From assembly GCA_002104905.1 (NCBI GenBank), contig MCFE01000699.1, positions 1-44,107 on the forward strand: 44,107 nucleotides of DNA, read 5' to 3'. Positions 19,660-30,134 of the stretch are shown here, in pieces. Both the position numbers and the translations under genes were made by a program. How positions within the stretch are numbered: the stretch's first letter is position 1; each line of letters opens with the position of its first letter. This DNA is from Basidiobolus meristosporus CBS 931.73. Taxonomy: Eukaryota; Basidiobolomycota; Basidiobolomycetes; Basidiobolales; Basidiobolaceae. The notes beneath the pieces are model-generated. The model made no database searches, was not told the origin of the DNA, and saw nothing but the letters and a program-made list of their open reading frames with translations.

Positions 19660-19663
19660 AACC
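19648..19663 (-). other. CopA-2 primer-binding site (half-tRNA type)
   Basis: Minus strand GGTTATGAGCCCTGAG, directly after the 5' LTR, as in CopA-1. CopA-3 has GGTTACGAGCCC (26374-26385), one mismatch from it in the first twelve bases. Confidence 0.8.
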
Positions 19664-19995
19664 TGTTGTAAGAGTCTTGGAGATATTGGAAGTGATTTGG
19701 AGAACAAGTAGATTATGTGGTTTTCACTTGATGATTTATTGAATGTAAAAGTAGTATTTATACTTTTACCTGGTCTTGGCATTACAAACATGTAGAATAG
19801 GTTAAGGAAGGTCCCAAGAACATGTGTGCAAAGTGTGGGGCTGTTTGGACAACTTTGAGAATTTTCATGTTCTGGGTAAATATTCTAAGTAAATCCCGAC
19901 AAGGAATTTGGTCAGTATTCTCTAGGATTTGAAGGTGATGATCTAAGTGACTAAGTTAGGTGAATATTTAGGTGGAATTACAAACTTTTACAACA
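19664..19995 (-). repeat. CopA-2 5' LTR (L4)
   Basis: 332 bp, TGTTGTAA...TTACAACA, then TTCTG. TATA-like box at 19755-19762 lies inside an inverted repeat, GTAAAAGTA/TACTTTTAC. Confidence 0.93.
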
Positions 19996-20000
19996 TTCTG

Positions 20001-20950
20001 TACAATGCTACCATACCTGTTTATCAAGTGGCATTTCCTTTTTCTACCTCCCCTGATACAATTTATATATTCCACTGTAGAATCACCCCTCTTTATCTGC
20101 TTACCTACTACTACCTTGGGTATTCCACATATAGTTTGAATCAAAAAATACTATGGCCTCCTGCTTACTTACCTCTACAAACACACACACCTGCCACAAT
20201 TGACATGCTTCTATCACTTCAACTTTATAGCTTTTAAGTGTGATACTTGCAAAGTGGTATATACTTTGTAATGCTGGTAACATATACATCTTGCAAACAC
20301 ATGCTTGTTGGTTGCCACTTCTGCCATCAATACCTCCTGAATATCCACAAAGAACTTTTTGGTATTTAGCCAATATATTTCTTCTCCCTGCTGGATTCTA
20401 CTCCCCCTTGTAGGTGTGCTCTGACTCTTGTTTATGTGAATTCCATATTGAGTGATGTAGAAGTTGGCTTGTAACCAAGAGAAACCTGACATACTTTGGT
20501 GGAGCTTTCCTAACAAAAATTAGTTCCTTGTTGCATCCAACCCAACTTTGCATTACTTAACTGATTACACACGCATTGGGGCTGTTTAGATTTTTAATGC
20601 CATAGGCATAGGTGTCTCCATGTACACAAATGTACTCAGTATTTTTGAACTCTTTCTGGCTGTCCTCATTGTACCAACTCATCACATCTATCACAGACTT
20701 GAAGGTAACACTCTTGATAAGATTGGGATATGGCAGTACCTGCAACTTAACTTGTCTTCCTATCTCCCCACACATCTACTCCATAAGAAACTCCCAAAAG
20801 GTGAAGCAAGGACCAATATTCTCCACTCACCAAGTAAGTTGGAGTAGAAAATCAATAGAGTAATGGCAGATATCTGCATGTTCAGCTTTATGTTTGTAGT
20901 ATAGCTGCTCATATCCTGTTACAAACTCCTTGCACAACAGATGTAGATGT
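20001..20950 (-). mobile_element. U1 segment b
   Basis: Middle of the U1 copy between CopA-2 and CopA-3, aligning with U3 4254-5180 and U2 30110-31050. It ends in GATGT (20946-20950), the target duplication of CopA-3. Confidence 0.72.
20101..20775 (-). pseudogene. U1 transposase C-terminal fragments
   Basis: Two minus-strand blocks: 20775-20557 (MCGEIGRQVKLQVLPYPNL, DVMSWYNEDSQKEFKNTE) and 20516-20214 (ANFYITQYGIHINKSQ, EGEEIYWLNTKKF-like text, HVFARCICYQHYK). They are homologous to U3 and U2 readings. A frameshift lies between them. CMC/tnp2 assignment rests on the neighbouring GPCFTFWEFPME-type motif in U3. Non-functional. Confidence 0.5.
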
Positions 20951-21300
20951 TGTTGTAAGAGTCTTGGAGATATTTGGAAGTGATTGGGAGGACAAGTAGA
21001 TTATGTGGTTTTCACTTAATAATTTATTGTTTGTAAAAGTAGTGTTTATACTTTTACCTGGTGTTGGCATTACAAACACATAAAATAGGCTAAGGATGGC
21101 TCTAAGAGCATATGTGCAAAGTTTGGGGCTGTTTGAACAACTGTGAGAATTTTCATGTTCTGGGTACCTGGTGTTTTGGTGAAAATATCATAAGTGAATC
21201 CTAACAAGGAATTTGGTCCATATTCTCAAAGATTTGAAGGTAATGATCTAAGTGACTAAGTTGGGTGAATATTCAGGTGAAAATAGAAACTTTTACAACA
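20951..21300 (-). repeat. CopA-3 3' LTR (L5)
   Basis: 350 bp, TGTTGTAA...TTTTACAACA, with the polypurine tract (minus GAGTGGGAG) immediately to the right. Confidence 0.92.
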
Positions 21301-21390
21301 CTCCCACTCAGCTAAATGTGCATACTAACCAGTCCTAATTTTGACCTAAGATATTCAAGTTTGGCTCTAGCTAATGGTTTGGTAAATATG

Positions 21391-21757
21391 TGTTACAAGT
21401 CTTGGTATAAGAGTTGTAGAGGAATAGGGAGTTTAGCTAGTATTGTATTCACTAAAACTTGAACTGATTTTTATTGAGGCTCAGCAGCTCCTTATATACA
21501 TTTTGCCAGATCAATTGCTGACTAATTGTATTTCCTAATGTAGGTTGTGGCTGATGACTCATTTGATTGCATCATCATCACCCAATAAGATCCTACTTAA
21601 TATATCTATTTCTGTCTGATAAGGATCTGCTGATTCATTTGCTGACTAATGCTACTGATTTCATAGATAATACTGATGTACTGATAACCTAAACATATAC
21701 TAACTGATTTGACTAAAAACTGATCTAACTTAAACATTCAAGCGGCAGATCATAACA
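21391..21757 (-). mobile_element. Solo LTR of a third retrotransposon family
   Basis: 367 bp interrupting CopA-3 between GGTAAATATG and TATGTCTGC, a sequence continuous in CopA-2. Ends TGTTACAAG and CATAACA; duplication TATG (4 bp). Minus strand has TATATAAGG followed by a CAATAAAAATC signal, which suggests minus orientation. No other copy in the window. Confidence 0.8.
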
Positions 21758-21761
21758 TATG

Positions 21762-23306
21762 TCTGCAATCATTTCATATGTAGGACAGTAAGCTAAGCTA
21801 GCAAAGTTATTCTCTATAGCTTCACATACAAAATAATGTCTAATATCTATGTGCTTGGTTCTAGCATGAAAAGTTGGATTTCAACCTAATGGTATACATC
21901 CTTTATTATCTTGAAATAAAGTAATAAGTGTTTTTTGACATAGACATAAATCTGTAAAAGCTTTCTTAACCACATTGCTTCTTTTGTAGCTTCAAAGGCT
22001 GCCATATACTCTGCCTCTGTAGTAGAAAGTGCTATGGTTGGTTGCTTTCTTGAGTTCCATGATATTGCTCCTTTGCAGTTAAGAAAGTTGTATCCTGCGG
22101 TGGATCTTCTGTCCGCTAAATTTTGTCCCCAATCAGCATCAGAGTATCCCACAAGATCCTGTTCTGAATCCTTATAAGTGTATTGTAAGCAGATATCATC
22201 AGTTCCTTTTAGGTATCTTAAAATATGCTTAACTGCTGCAATATGATCAGATCTATAGTTCCAATTATGTTGGCTGACAACTCCCACTGAATATGAGATA
22301 TCTGGACGTGTTCCAAGCATGATATACATCAGACTGCTGATCATAGATTGATAAGGAAAGTCATGGCTTTCAGATGGCACCAAGCGCTCTTGATTTGGCT
22401 GAGTTTTGACCAAGCTAAGGTTTGTCTCCATTGGAGTAGCTGCCGGTTTACAGTCTTCCATTCAATGCTACTTTAGTATATCCTGAATATACCTGGATTG
22501 GCTCAGGGTAATAGTCTGGGTACTTCTGTCTATGGAGAACTTAATCCTTAAGTAGTAACTGAGTTCTCCTAGATTGGACATCTTGAGCTCATAGATAGGC
22601 TGCACTTAGACTCTTCCAAATGTTGCTAGGTTATTGGTGGCTACAATAAGATCATCCACATATAGAGCTAATAGAGCTGAATTTGCTCTATCTGGCTTAT
22701 AGTTTATACCATAGTCAGCATTACTCCTCTTGAAACTCAAAAATTCCAAATAAGAATCTATGTTGCAATTCCAGGCTCTTGGTGATTGTCTGAGACCATA
22801 TGGTGACTTTTTAAGCTTGCAGACCAAATGGGGATTATCATGGTCAGCAAGCCCATCAGCGTGGTCCATATACATGTCCTCATCAAGTTCTTCACTTAAA
22901 AATGCAGTTTTTACATCCATTTGATGTATAAAAAACTTATTTCTGGATGCAATGGCCAATATTAATCTGATTAAATTAAACTTGGCTACCAGTGCAAAGG
23001 TCTCAGTATAGTCAAGTCCTTTTGTTTGAGAGTATCCTTTCACCACAAGTCTTACTTTGTATATTTCAATTGTACCATCAGCCTTGTATTTTGTCTTGAA
23101 GACCCATCTGCATCCAATTGATTTTTGGTTGATTGGTAATTTGACTAAGTCCCAAGTTTGATTTTCCATCAGGGCCTGATATTTTCAGTCATTGCAGATC
23201 TCCAAAACCTTGTCTGAGCACTATTTATGGCCTCTTTTACTGTCTTGGGTTCATCAATATGAACTGAATAGGCGCAGGCTAAGTTTGGACCCTCATTGAT
23301 ATAGTA
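21762..23306 (-). pseudogene. CopA-3 reverse transcriptase-RNase H, fragmented
   Basis: RT block 23169-22606: ENQTWDLVKLPINQKSIGC, DVKTAFLSEELDEDMY, and an intact YVDD box (LALYVDDLIVA). RNase H block 22461-21886: SDADWGQNLADRRST, ALSTTEAEYMAAFEA, then a frameshift before FKIIKDVYH where the family has FQDNQGCIQ. Stops and frame changes lie between the blocks. In the RT box it is better preserved than CopA-2, but it cannot be translated through. Confidence 0.9.
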
Positions 23307-24037
23307 GACTTGTTCCGTTGGATAGTGCCACATTGAGCCATGAGTGCCAAATGATGCCATAGTATGCCAGAGAGGCCAAGTGAACCGATACTTGGCCACA
23401 GAGTGCGAAGCATAGCTCTGCATCTTCATGCAAAGTAGCCCCTGTGTCTCACCTATGATGCCGGAGAAAATCCATTTTTTGATGTTTTTTTGTGGATCAA
23501 TGTTGTGCAGGATGTGTAGGAGCACAAAAGGATTGAAGATATGCATCTGATACTCAATACCCATGGCACTATGAATCTAGCTCCTGTGGCTTGTAACATG
23601 TCAAAAGAATGAATGGCACTATCTTGTTTCACTGGTACTATCTTGCACAATATTTAATTATTAGCCCTAAAGTAAGATCAATATAAAGCACTTATAGTGC
23701 CAGATAGTACCAGTGGACCAAGATAGTGCCATGCATTGTTGTGACATGTTACAAGCCACAGGAGCTAGATTCAGTGTGCCATGGGCATTGAGTACCTTAT
23801 GCATGTCTACAGTTCTTTTGTGCTCTTACACATCCCATACAACATTAACCTAAAAAAAAGGTCAAAAAATGGATTTTCTCCAGCACAATGGGTGACACAC
23901 AGGGGCTGCTTTGCATGAAGATGCAGAGCTATGCTTTGCACTCTGTGGCCAAGTATAGGTTCACTTGACCTATCTGGCATACTATGGCATCATTTGGCAC
24001 TCATGGCTCAATGTTGCACTATCCAACAGAACAAGTC
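23307..24037. mobile_element. Foldback MITE with Harbinger-type terminal repeat
   Basis: 731 bp whose halves are long inverted repeats (arms about 23307-23640 and 23700-24037, some 90% alike by eye). Ends GACTTGTTCCGTTGGATAGT and its near complement. It interrupts CopA-3; against CopA-2 as the empty site the duplicated target is TAGTA (23302-23306, 24038-24042). No coding frame of its own. The first ~27 bases match H2's TIR, so an H-type transposase probably moves it. Confidence 0.88.
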
Positions 24038-24042
24038 TAGTA

Positions 24043-25560
24043 TTTTGAGCTATTTCTTGTCCAATTGGATCTCTAGGCATTGGATACTGGAATGATCACT
24101 TCTGGGTTATTCCTGGGCACTGATTCTGGCTGAACCTTGGTTGTAGAGTCCTCTGGAGTGAAAGATATCATGTTGTTTTGCTGTGATTCAGTCCTGACAA
24201 ATTGGTGGACTTGAGATCAGATTTTCTTCATCACCTGATGTCCTTTTTTGTGAAAATTTGGAATTTTCATCAAGCAATACATCCCTGGACTTGATTAGCT
24301 TCTTTGCTTTGGTATTGTAGAGTCTGTTTGCTTTACCCTCATTGCAGTAACCCAAAAATATGCATTTTACATTTTTGGTTCAAATTTGACTGCTTTCCAG
24401 GCAGTTTCTTGACATATGCTGTACACCCAAATATCCTTAGATGTTCTGCACTTGGTTGGTATCTTGTCCATGCTTCAAATGGAGTAGAACCATAAAGTAT
24501 TCTGTTATAACTCCTATTTTAAGATATACAGCAGTGGCGACTAATTCCACCCAAAAATCATAGGATAATTTTTGATCATGGATCATAGATCTTGCCATAT
24601 CAATAATTGATCAGTTAGCATACTCTGTTACTCCATTTTGCTGTGGGGAGTATGGTATGGTAGTCTCTTGCTTTATCTCATGAATTTTGCAGAAGTATAT
24701 GAAGAGTTTTGAGGTATATTCTCCACCATTGTCAGAGCGTATTTCTTGGTTTTTCACCAGTTTCTCACTTCACCATGGCTTTAAACTCCCTGAACTTACA
24801 CATAGCTTCTTCCTTTCTCTCCATGAAGTAGACCCATATGTATCTTGTACAATCATCAATTAAAGATACTAAATACTTCATCCCTCCTGAGGATAAATTT
24901 GCATAGGTCCGCGAAGATCTGAATGCATTAGAGCTAATTTTTTCTTAGTTTTGACTAACACAGAGATCTTGAATGGTTGTCTGGCTTGTTTCACAAATAT
25001 GCAGGCTTCACAGTGCTTCAAACTAGCTGGGGGATCAATTTTTACTCCAGAAATTAGCTGATCATTGATCATTTTGCACAAATAATCAAAATTGATGTGC
25101 CCAAACTCCTGTACCAAAGCATTGGTGTTTCTTCATTTAAGTTACTTATATTGGCTTTCAAATATGATGGAATATAAGTCAAGTTGTATAGATTCTGATC
25201 TCTGATACCATAAGTAATACAGGCACCATTGTGATCAGTGATCTTGTATCCAGAATTGTCAAAGCTGAAACTGAGTACTTCTGCAGTGGCCTTGTTTACA
25301 GATAGTAGGTTCTTGGCTATTTCTGGTACATAGAGTACTTCTTTAAATATCAGTGTATGGCTTCCTTTACTGCTTCTTAGGTTTACTAGATAGTTCCTTC
25401 TCCCACTGCATTGAGTGTTCTATTGTCACCCATGAAAACCTTCTGAATTGGAATTTCTTAATATTGGGTAAAAAGTTCTTTTTGGTGTGTAAAGTGTTGA
25501 GATGCTACAGAGCCAATATAACAGGTCTGAGAATCCTTGTTTGTGGTCATATTTAGTGCA
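24043..25560 (-). pseudogene. CopA-3 integrase and protease remnants
   Basis: Corresponds to CopA-2 17320-18850 but heavily decayed. The readable block at 25117-24878 has FGHINFDYLCKMINDQLISG and HCEACIFVKQARQPF. The integrase core is broken by indels near 24490, 24520 and 24750. Near 25390 it has the same one-base deletion and stop (minus ATCTAGTAAACC) as CopA-2. Confidence 0.85.
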
Positions 25561-26354
25561 GATATGAATAGTCTATCTTCAGTTGTTGCAGCATTTCCAT
25601 ATTCAGGCTTTTTCTGCAGACTATCTTTCTTTTCAAAGCACCGGTCTGATGTGTGTCCTTTTCTTTTGCAGTAGTTGCAAAACAGGTTACTGTTGCCTTT
25701 GTAGGGTCATGGGTACCTCCTTTGTTGGTTATCATTGCTTATTAAAGCATTTTCTTCTTCCTTCTTATTGGCGCCTAATTTTCTTAATTCTTTATCCAGT
25801 AGCCTTCCATATATTTAATTCAAGGTCAGATCTTCAGTTCTGGACTCTAGGGCTGATACAAGACCCTGAAACATGTCTGTCAGGCTATTCAGGATGGTGA
25901 CTACCACATTTTCATCAGTACTTGGTATGCCCACAGATTCCATTTCATCTACAAGCAGGGTAATTCTGTTAATTATATTTTTCACTTCTTCTACTGGCAG
26001 TATCTTTGTAGTAAAGAATTTTTGTCTCAGATACATTTTCTTAGCAGCTGAACATGACTGGTAGGTGTCTTCAAATGCCTTCCAGGCATTCTTTGCCATT
26101 TTTGCTCTTGAGCATTGAATTAGCAATTTGTCCTTAATATTAAGGCAAATGCAGTTAAAGGCACTTTGTTCTTTCTTCTGGTACTTTAAGGCTCCCTCTC
26201 CCACGTTTTTAGGAGGGCATTCTTCTCCCATGACAATATCCCAAAGGCCTCTTTCTTGTAGCAGCATCTTCATCTTCACCTTCCACACTTGGTAGTTAGA
26301 TCCATCTAACTTTTCAGCAAAGGGAAAAATTCCAGTAATAGCAGTTGTAGACAT
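25553..26354 (-). pseudogene. CopA-3 gag
   Basis: Capsid part open from MSTTAITG (26354) to a stop at 25815 after TEDLTLN (family NYVYG). Beyond it, frame changes leave the zinc-knuckle part readable only in pieces. The possible upstream start inside the primer site is ACG here, so only the second ATG is available. Confidence 0.88.
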
Positions 26355-26385
26355 TGCAGAGAGCAGCAGTTTGGGGCTCGTAACC

Positions 26386-26731
26386 TGTTGTAAGAGTCTT
26401 GGAGATATTGGAAGTGATTGGGAGGACAAGTAGATTATGTGGTTTTCACATAATGATTTATTGATAGTGAAAGTAATATTTATACCATTACATGGTCTTG
26501 GCATAGCAAACTTGTAGAATAGGTTAAGGAAGGACCCAAGAGCATGTGTAAAGCTTGGGGCTGTTTGGACAAATGAGAGAATTTTCATGTTCTGGGTACC
26601 TGGTATTTTGGTGAAAATATTCTAGTAAATTCCAACAAGGAATTTGGTCAGTATTTTCCAGAATTCAAAGATAATGATATAAGTGACCAAGTTAGGTGAA
26701 TATTTAGGTGGAAATACAGGTTTTTACAGCG
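26386..26731 (-). repeat. CopA-3 5' LTR (L6)
   Basis: 346 bp from TGTTGTAAGAG to TTTTTACAGCG, followed by GATGT. The terminal ACAACA is ACAGCG, two A-to-G changes on the plus strand. Confidence 0.88.
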
Positions 26732-28017
26732 GATGTGACAAGTGGGCATTGGTGATCCACTTCTGGATAAATATTCCTACAATGTCCACATATTACTCCC
26801 AATGCTTCCAATGTACTCTTGGTAGGAATGGCCTCAGAGTACCACTTGAATAAATTCACATCCAGTTCATCCAGTCTTTGCATTTGTATAGTTGCATATG
26901 CATATGGATATGGATTGGAATTGTTGAGAAGTGCCTAGAGTAGCAGATACTCTGTAATATCAAGCCAATTCTTTGAAACTTCTCTGGTATCTTGAAGGGC
27001 TCATTTAGCTTGAAATGCCCCAAATACATCTGAGTAATCAGTATAGCGATAATTCTGAGAAGCAAACCAATTGCTCTCGGTGGAAAGCTTTTGCTTCAAA
27101 CAGATACCCTCTACCCTAAGTATCTCTGGTTTCCAAATTATTCCATATTCCAGCCAATGACTTATTGCATGCCAACTTTGCTGCAATTGCATGCTTACTT
27201 CTGTACATTCTCTCTGTAGGAAGATGATGTTCTTAGTGCTGGTGTTGGGGTAATAATAATTTTGTGTGAGCTATGGGGTAAATCCCCTGGATCTCACACG
27301 GTCAACAGCAATACCATCCATTGTGCACAGAAAAGCCAGCTATCTTGCTGATGGCTGGGGCATCTCCAATGCGGATGATAATATGCGCTTCAACATGACA
27401 GCCATCTAGCATCAGTTGAAGACTATCAAGCAGCCTTCATAACATCACCACCACCCACATTAGCAACTATGTGGTCAGCTCATACTAAAGCATTAATGAA
27501 GCAATTAGGTGCAGTGGCTGATAGGATACATGCAATGGCCCAGAGAAATCAGAAAATAGTCCTGAAACAGAATGAGCAGATAAAAGGTGTAGAGCAATCA
27601 ATATACCAGGTAGAGAAAGCAGTATCTTTGCTGCAAAGAATGATCTCAAGTAGCACAATGTCACAGCCAAGAGTTAAGCAATTTCCCAATGTAACTGCAG
27701 AGGAACACCACAGAGTCTTTGAATCACCACAGTGGTGCCCAAAGATAAAACCCTCAGAAAAACCTGTTACAACATGGGAGGGAGACAATGTGGAGCTTAT
27801 ACCAAAACCCAAAATCAAAATATGTTGAGGATCTGTAAAGCCATTAAGTGCAATAATGAAGAGTAGGCTAATACTCAAGAGGCTGTCAAAATTCTATCAT
27901 GCCAAAACCTTAAGGCCAGCATACCATGGGACCATCAGGAACACAAGGCCAAGCAGAATGCACTTGACTTGTTCCATGGGCAGTCAAGATTGAATAAAAG
28001 TAAAACAACAATAATTT
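26732..28017 (-). mobile_element. U1 segment c (right part)
   Basis: Aligns with U2 31370-32400. Together the three U1 segments make about 2.6 kb, like U2. Minus-strand transposase coding occupies the left third (27192 down to about 26740: FKIPEKFQRIGLILQSICY) and a plus-strand ORF lies at 27469-27828. It ends abruptly at 28017 against a plus-strand copia. Confidence 0.7.
27469..27828 (+). CDS. U1 plus-strand ORF with coiled coil, unrecognised
   Basis: 119 codons. Residues about 20-62 (AQRNQKIVLKQNEQIKGVEQ and following) have a coiled-coil look. The C-terminal part has PVTTWEGDNVELIPKPK. The same reading, broken, occurs in U2 (about 31840-32287), where it continues with TKCNDEEWANIEEAARSLAH. 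It is divergent from the transposase. It could be an accessory gene of U or part of a longer ancestral protein. The 5' end is uncertain and similar codons continue upstream. I do not recognise a family. Confidence 0.45.
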   Translation: MWSAHTKALMKQLGAVADRIHAMAQRNQKIVLKQNEQIKGVEQSIYQVEKAVSLLQRMISSSTMSQPRVKQFPNVTAEEHHRVFESPQWCPKIKPSEKPVTTWEGDNVELIPKPKIKIC

Positions 28018-29548
28018 CTCGCTCCAGAAGACTCTACAACTGTGGTTCAGCCTCAACAAGTCCCTAGTAATATCCCAGAAGTGATCAATTCAGCATCACA
28101 AACCAGGAGATCTGACCAGACCAGAAATAGCCCAAGTTAATATATGATTGGGGGTACAAGCTTAGCATATGCCTAATTAGTCATACTGATGTGCTCCAGA
28201 CTGCAAAAGAGGCCCTAAATAGCCCACATTCAAAGGTTTGGCAATCACTGAGGAGTATTAGTCCCTGATGGAAAATCAAACTTGGGACTTTGTCAAAAAT
28301 ACTAATCAACCAAAATCAATTGGATGCAGATGGGTCTTCAACACAAAATACAAGGCTGATAGTACAATTGAAATACAGAAAGCATGATATGTAGCTAAAT
28401 AATACCCTCCAACAGAAGGACTTGAATACACTGAGACCTTTGCACTAGTAGCCAAGTTTAACTCCATCAGATCAATAATGGTTGTTGCAGCCAAATATAA
28501 GTTTTTATACATAAATCCATGTAAAAGCTGCATTGTTGCATGGGGAACTTGATGAAGACATGTAGAGGGACCAGCCCAATAGGTTTGCTGACCAAGATAA
28601 CCCCCACTTGGCCTGTAAGCTTGAAAATCTCTATGGAGTCTAACTTCTACTTGGAGCCTGGAATTGTAAGATAGATTCTTGTTTGGAATCTTTGAGCTCC
28701 CACAGGAGTACTGCTGACTATTTTATTCACTATGAGCCAGACAGAGCAAATCCAGCTCTACTAGCTCTATTGGTGAATGACCTTATTATAGCTGCCAATA
28801 ACCTAGAAACATTGGAAGAGATTAAATCAAGCCTATCAAAAGAGTTCAAGATATCTTATCAAGGAGACCTCAATAACTACTTAGGGATAAAGCTAACCAT
28901 AGACAGAAGTACCCAAAATATTACCCCTAACCAATCCAAGTATATTCAAGATATACTAAAGAAGTACTAAATGGAAGAATGTAGACTGACAGCTACCCCA
29001 GTGGAAACAAACCTTAACTTGGTCAGAACTCAAACAAATCAAGATTGCTTGGTGCCATCTGAAAGCCACAACCATCCTTATAAAGCATTAGCTGGCAATC
29101 TGATGTATGTTGTGCCAGGAATATGCCTAGATTTCTCATATTTAGAGGAAGTTGTCAGCCAGCATAATCAGAACTGTGGATCTGATTGCATTGCAACAGT
29201 GAATTCAATTTCTAGGTACCTAAAAGAAACTACTGATATCCTCATAAGGTGCAGCTCTATGAATTTGGAACAAGATCTTATGTTGAAAAACGCCTATCTC
29301 ATTATCTCAAGATAGTCAAGGATGTATACAATTAGGTGGAAATCCAACTTTTCATACTAGAACTAAGCACTTAGGTATTAGACATCATTTCATATGTGAA
29401 GTTATAGAGTATTGCTTGGTTAGCTTAGTTTACTGTTATATAGATGATATCATTGCAGGTTTATTTATCAAACCCTTAACTAGAGAAAATTTGAATATCT
29501 CAGGTCAAAATTAGGACTAGTCAGTATGAGCATATAGTTGAGTAGGAT
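28018..29548 (+). pseudogene. Plus-strand copia remnant: integrase end, RT, partial RNase H
   Basis: Related to CopA but in opposite orientation and strongly decayed. It begins mid-linker (ST-VVQPQQVP-like text near 28030). RT parts are at 28683-28970 (LALLVNDLIIAANNLE, with LVND in place of YVDD) and 28971-29315 (NLNLVRTQTNQDCLVPSES). Near 29280 the reading jumps from LEQDL to KNAYLIIS: most of RNase H (about 60 codons, including the DADWG site) is deleted. The polypurine tract GTTGAGTAGGAT precedes the LTR at 29549. Confidence 0.85.
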
Positions 29549-29729
29549 TATTTTAAGAATTTGTAATTCCACCCAGAAACTTGCCAAACTTAGTCACTTA
29601 GATCATAACCTACAAGCATTAGAGAATTACTGACCAAACTCTTTGTTAGGATTTACCTAGAATATTTCACCAAGATATTGGGTACCCAGAACATGCAAAT
29701 TCTCAAAGTTCTTTAAAGAGCCCCAAACT
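29549..29729 (+). repeat. 3' LTR of the plus-strand copia, truncated
   Basis: 181 bp matching the 5' part of the CopA LTR in plus orientation (TATTTTAAGAATTTGTAATT, CTTAGTCACTTAGATCAT, AGCCCCAAACT). The first two bases are TA instead of TG. The rest is lost before U2. 29730-29754 is unassigned. Confidence 0.8.
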
Positions 29730-30134
29730 GTCCCTATAAAGAATAAGTTGGTCTCACTGGTGGATCCAACCCAGATCAGCTGTCAAGATCCCATCAGGAG
29801 ACCATTATATTACCGGCAGCTTAGAATTATTAACCCTCCGCGCAATCTTTTGGTGGGACTGCAACAGCTTTTGGCTACTTTTGCTGCCAAATAAAGCTAA
29901 AAATATAAAAGTGTTTGGGTGATATTTTGCCAATGGTGGCATGGAATTGTTGTGGTCTTAGTGCACACCACAATCATTTCACTAGATCTAACCAGCCAGT
30001 ACATCTGATTGCCTTATATGGCATGACACTTGATGCTGCTTCAACAACCTCATTGCAGGACTTTGATGGCATTATAGCAGCAGTATGTAGGTCTACAGCT
30101 AGCTCTGTATAATGCTACCATACCAATTTCCCAA

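Larger units (their letters stand above)
14099..19995 (-). mobile_element. CopA-2: full-length Ty1/copia retrotransposon
   Basis: Flanked by the duplication TTCTG (14094-14098 and 19996-20000). Two 332-bp LTRs; net length about 4.65 kb without the nested 1.24-kb solo LTR. Order on the minus strand: LTR, half-tRNA primer site, gag-PR, IN, RT, RNase H, polypurine tract (GAGTTGGAG, 15678-15686), LTR. The LTRs differ at about 10 positions (3%) by eye. Coding is broken by one frameshift and two nonsense codons. Confidence 0.95.
20951..26731 (-). mobile_element. CopA-3: full-length but decayed Ty1/copia
   Basis: LTRs at 20951-21300 and 26386-26731, target duplication GATGT (20946-20950, 26732-26736). 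The 5' LTR terminus is mutated (ACAGCG for ACAACA). Net length is about 4.67 kb after removing the solo LTR (21391-21757) and MITE (23307-24037), close to CopA-2. Many stops and frameshifts. Confidence 0.93.

Noticed and set aside
19648-19663. Short match to initiator tRNA taken as a tRNA gene
   Set aside because: Only the anticodon arm matches and it sits exactly at the LTR edge; it is a primer-binding site, not a gene.
27960-27985. GACTTGTTCCATGGG as another Harbinger terminal repeat
   Set aside because: Beyond the first ten or eleven bases it departs from the TIR, and the same position in U2 (near 32325) shows it belongs to U.
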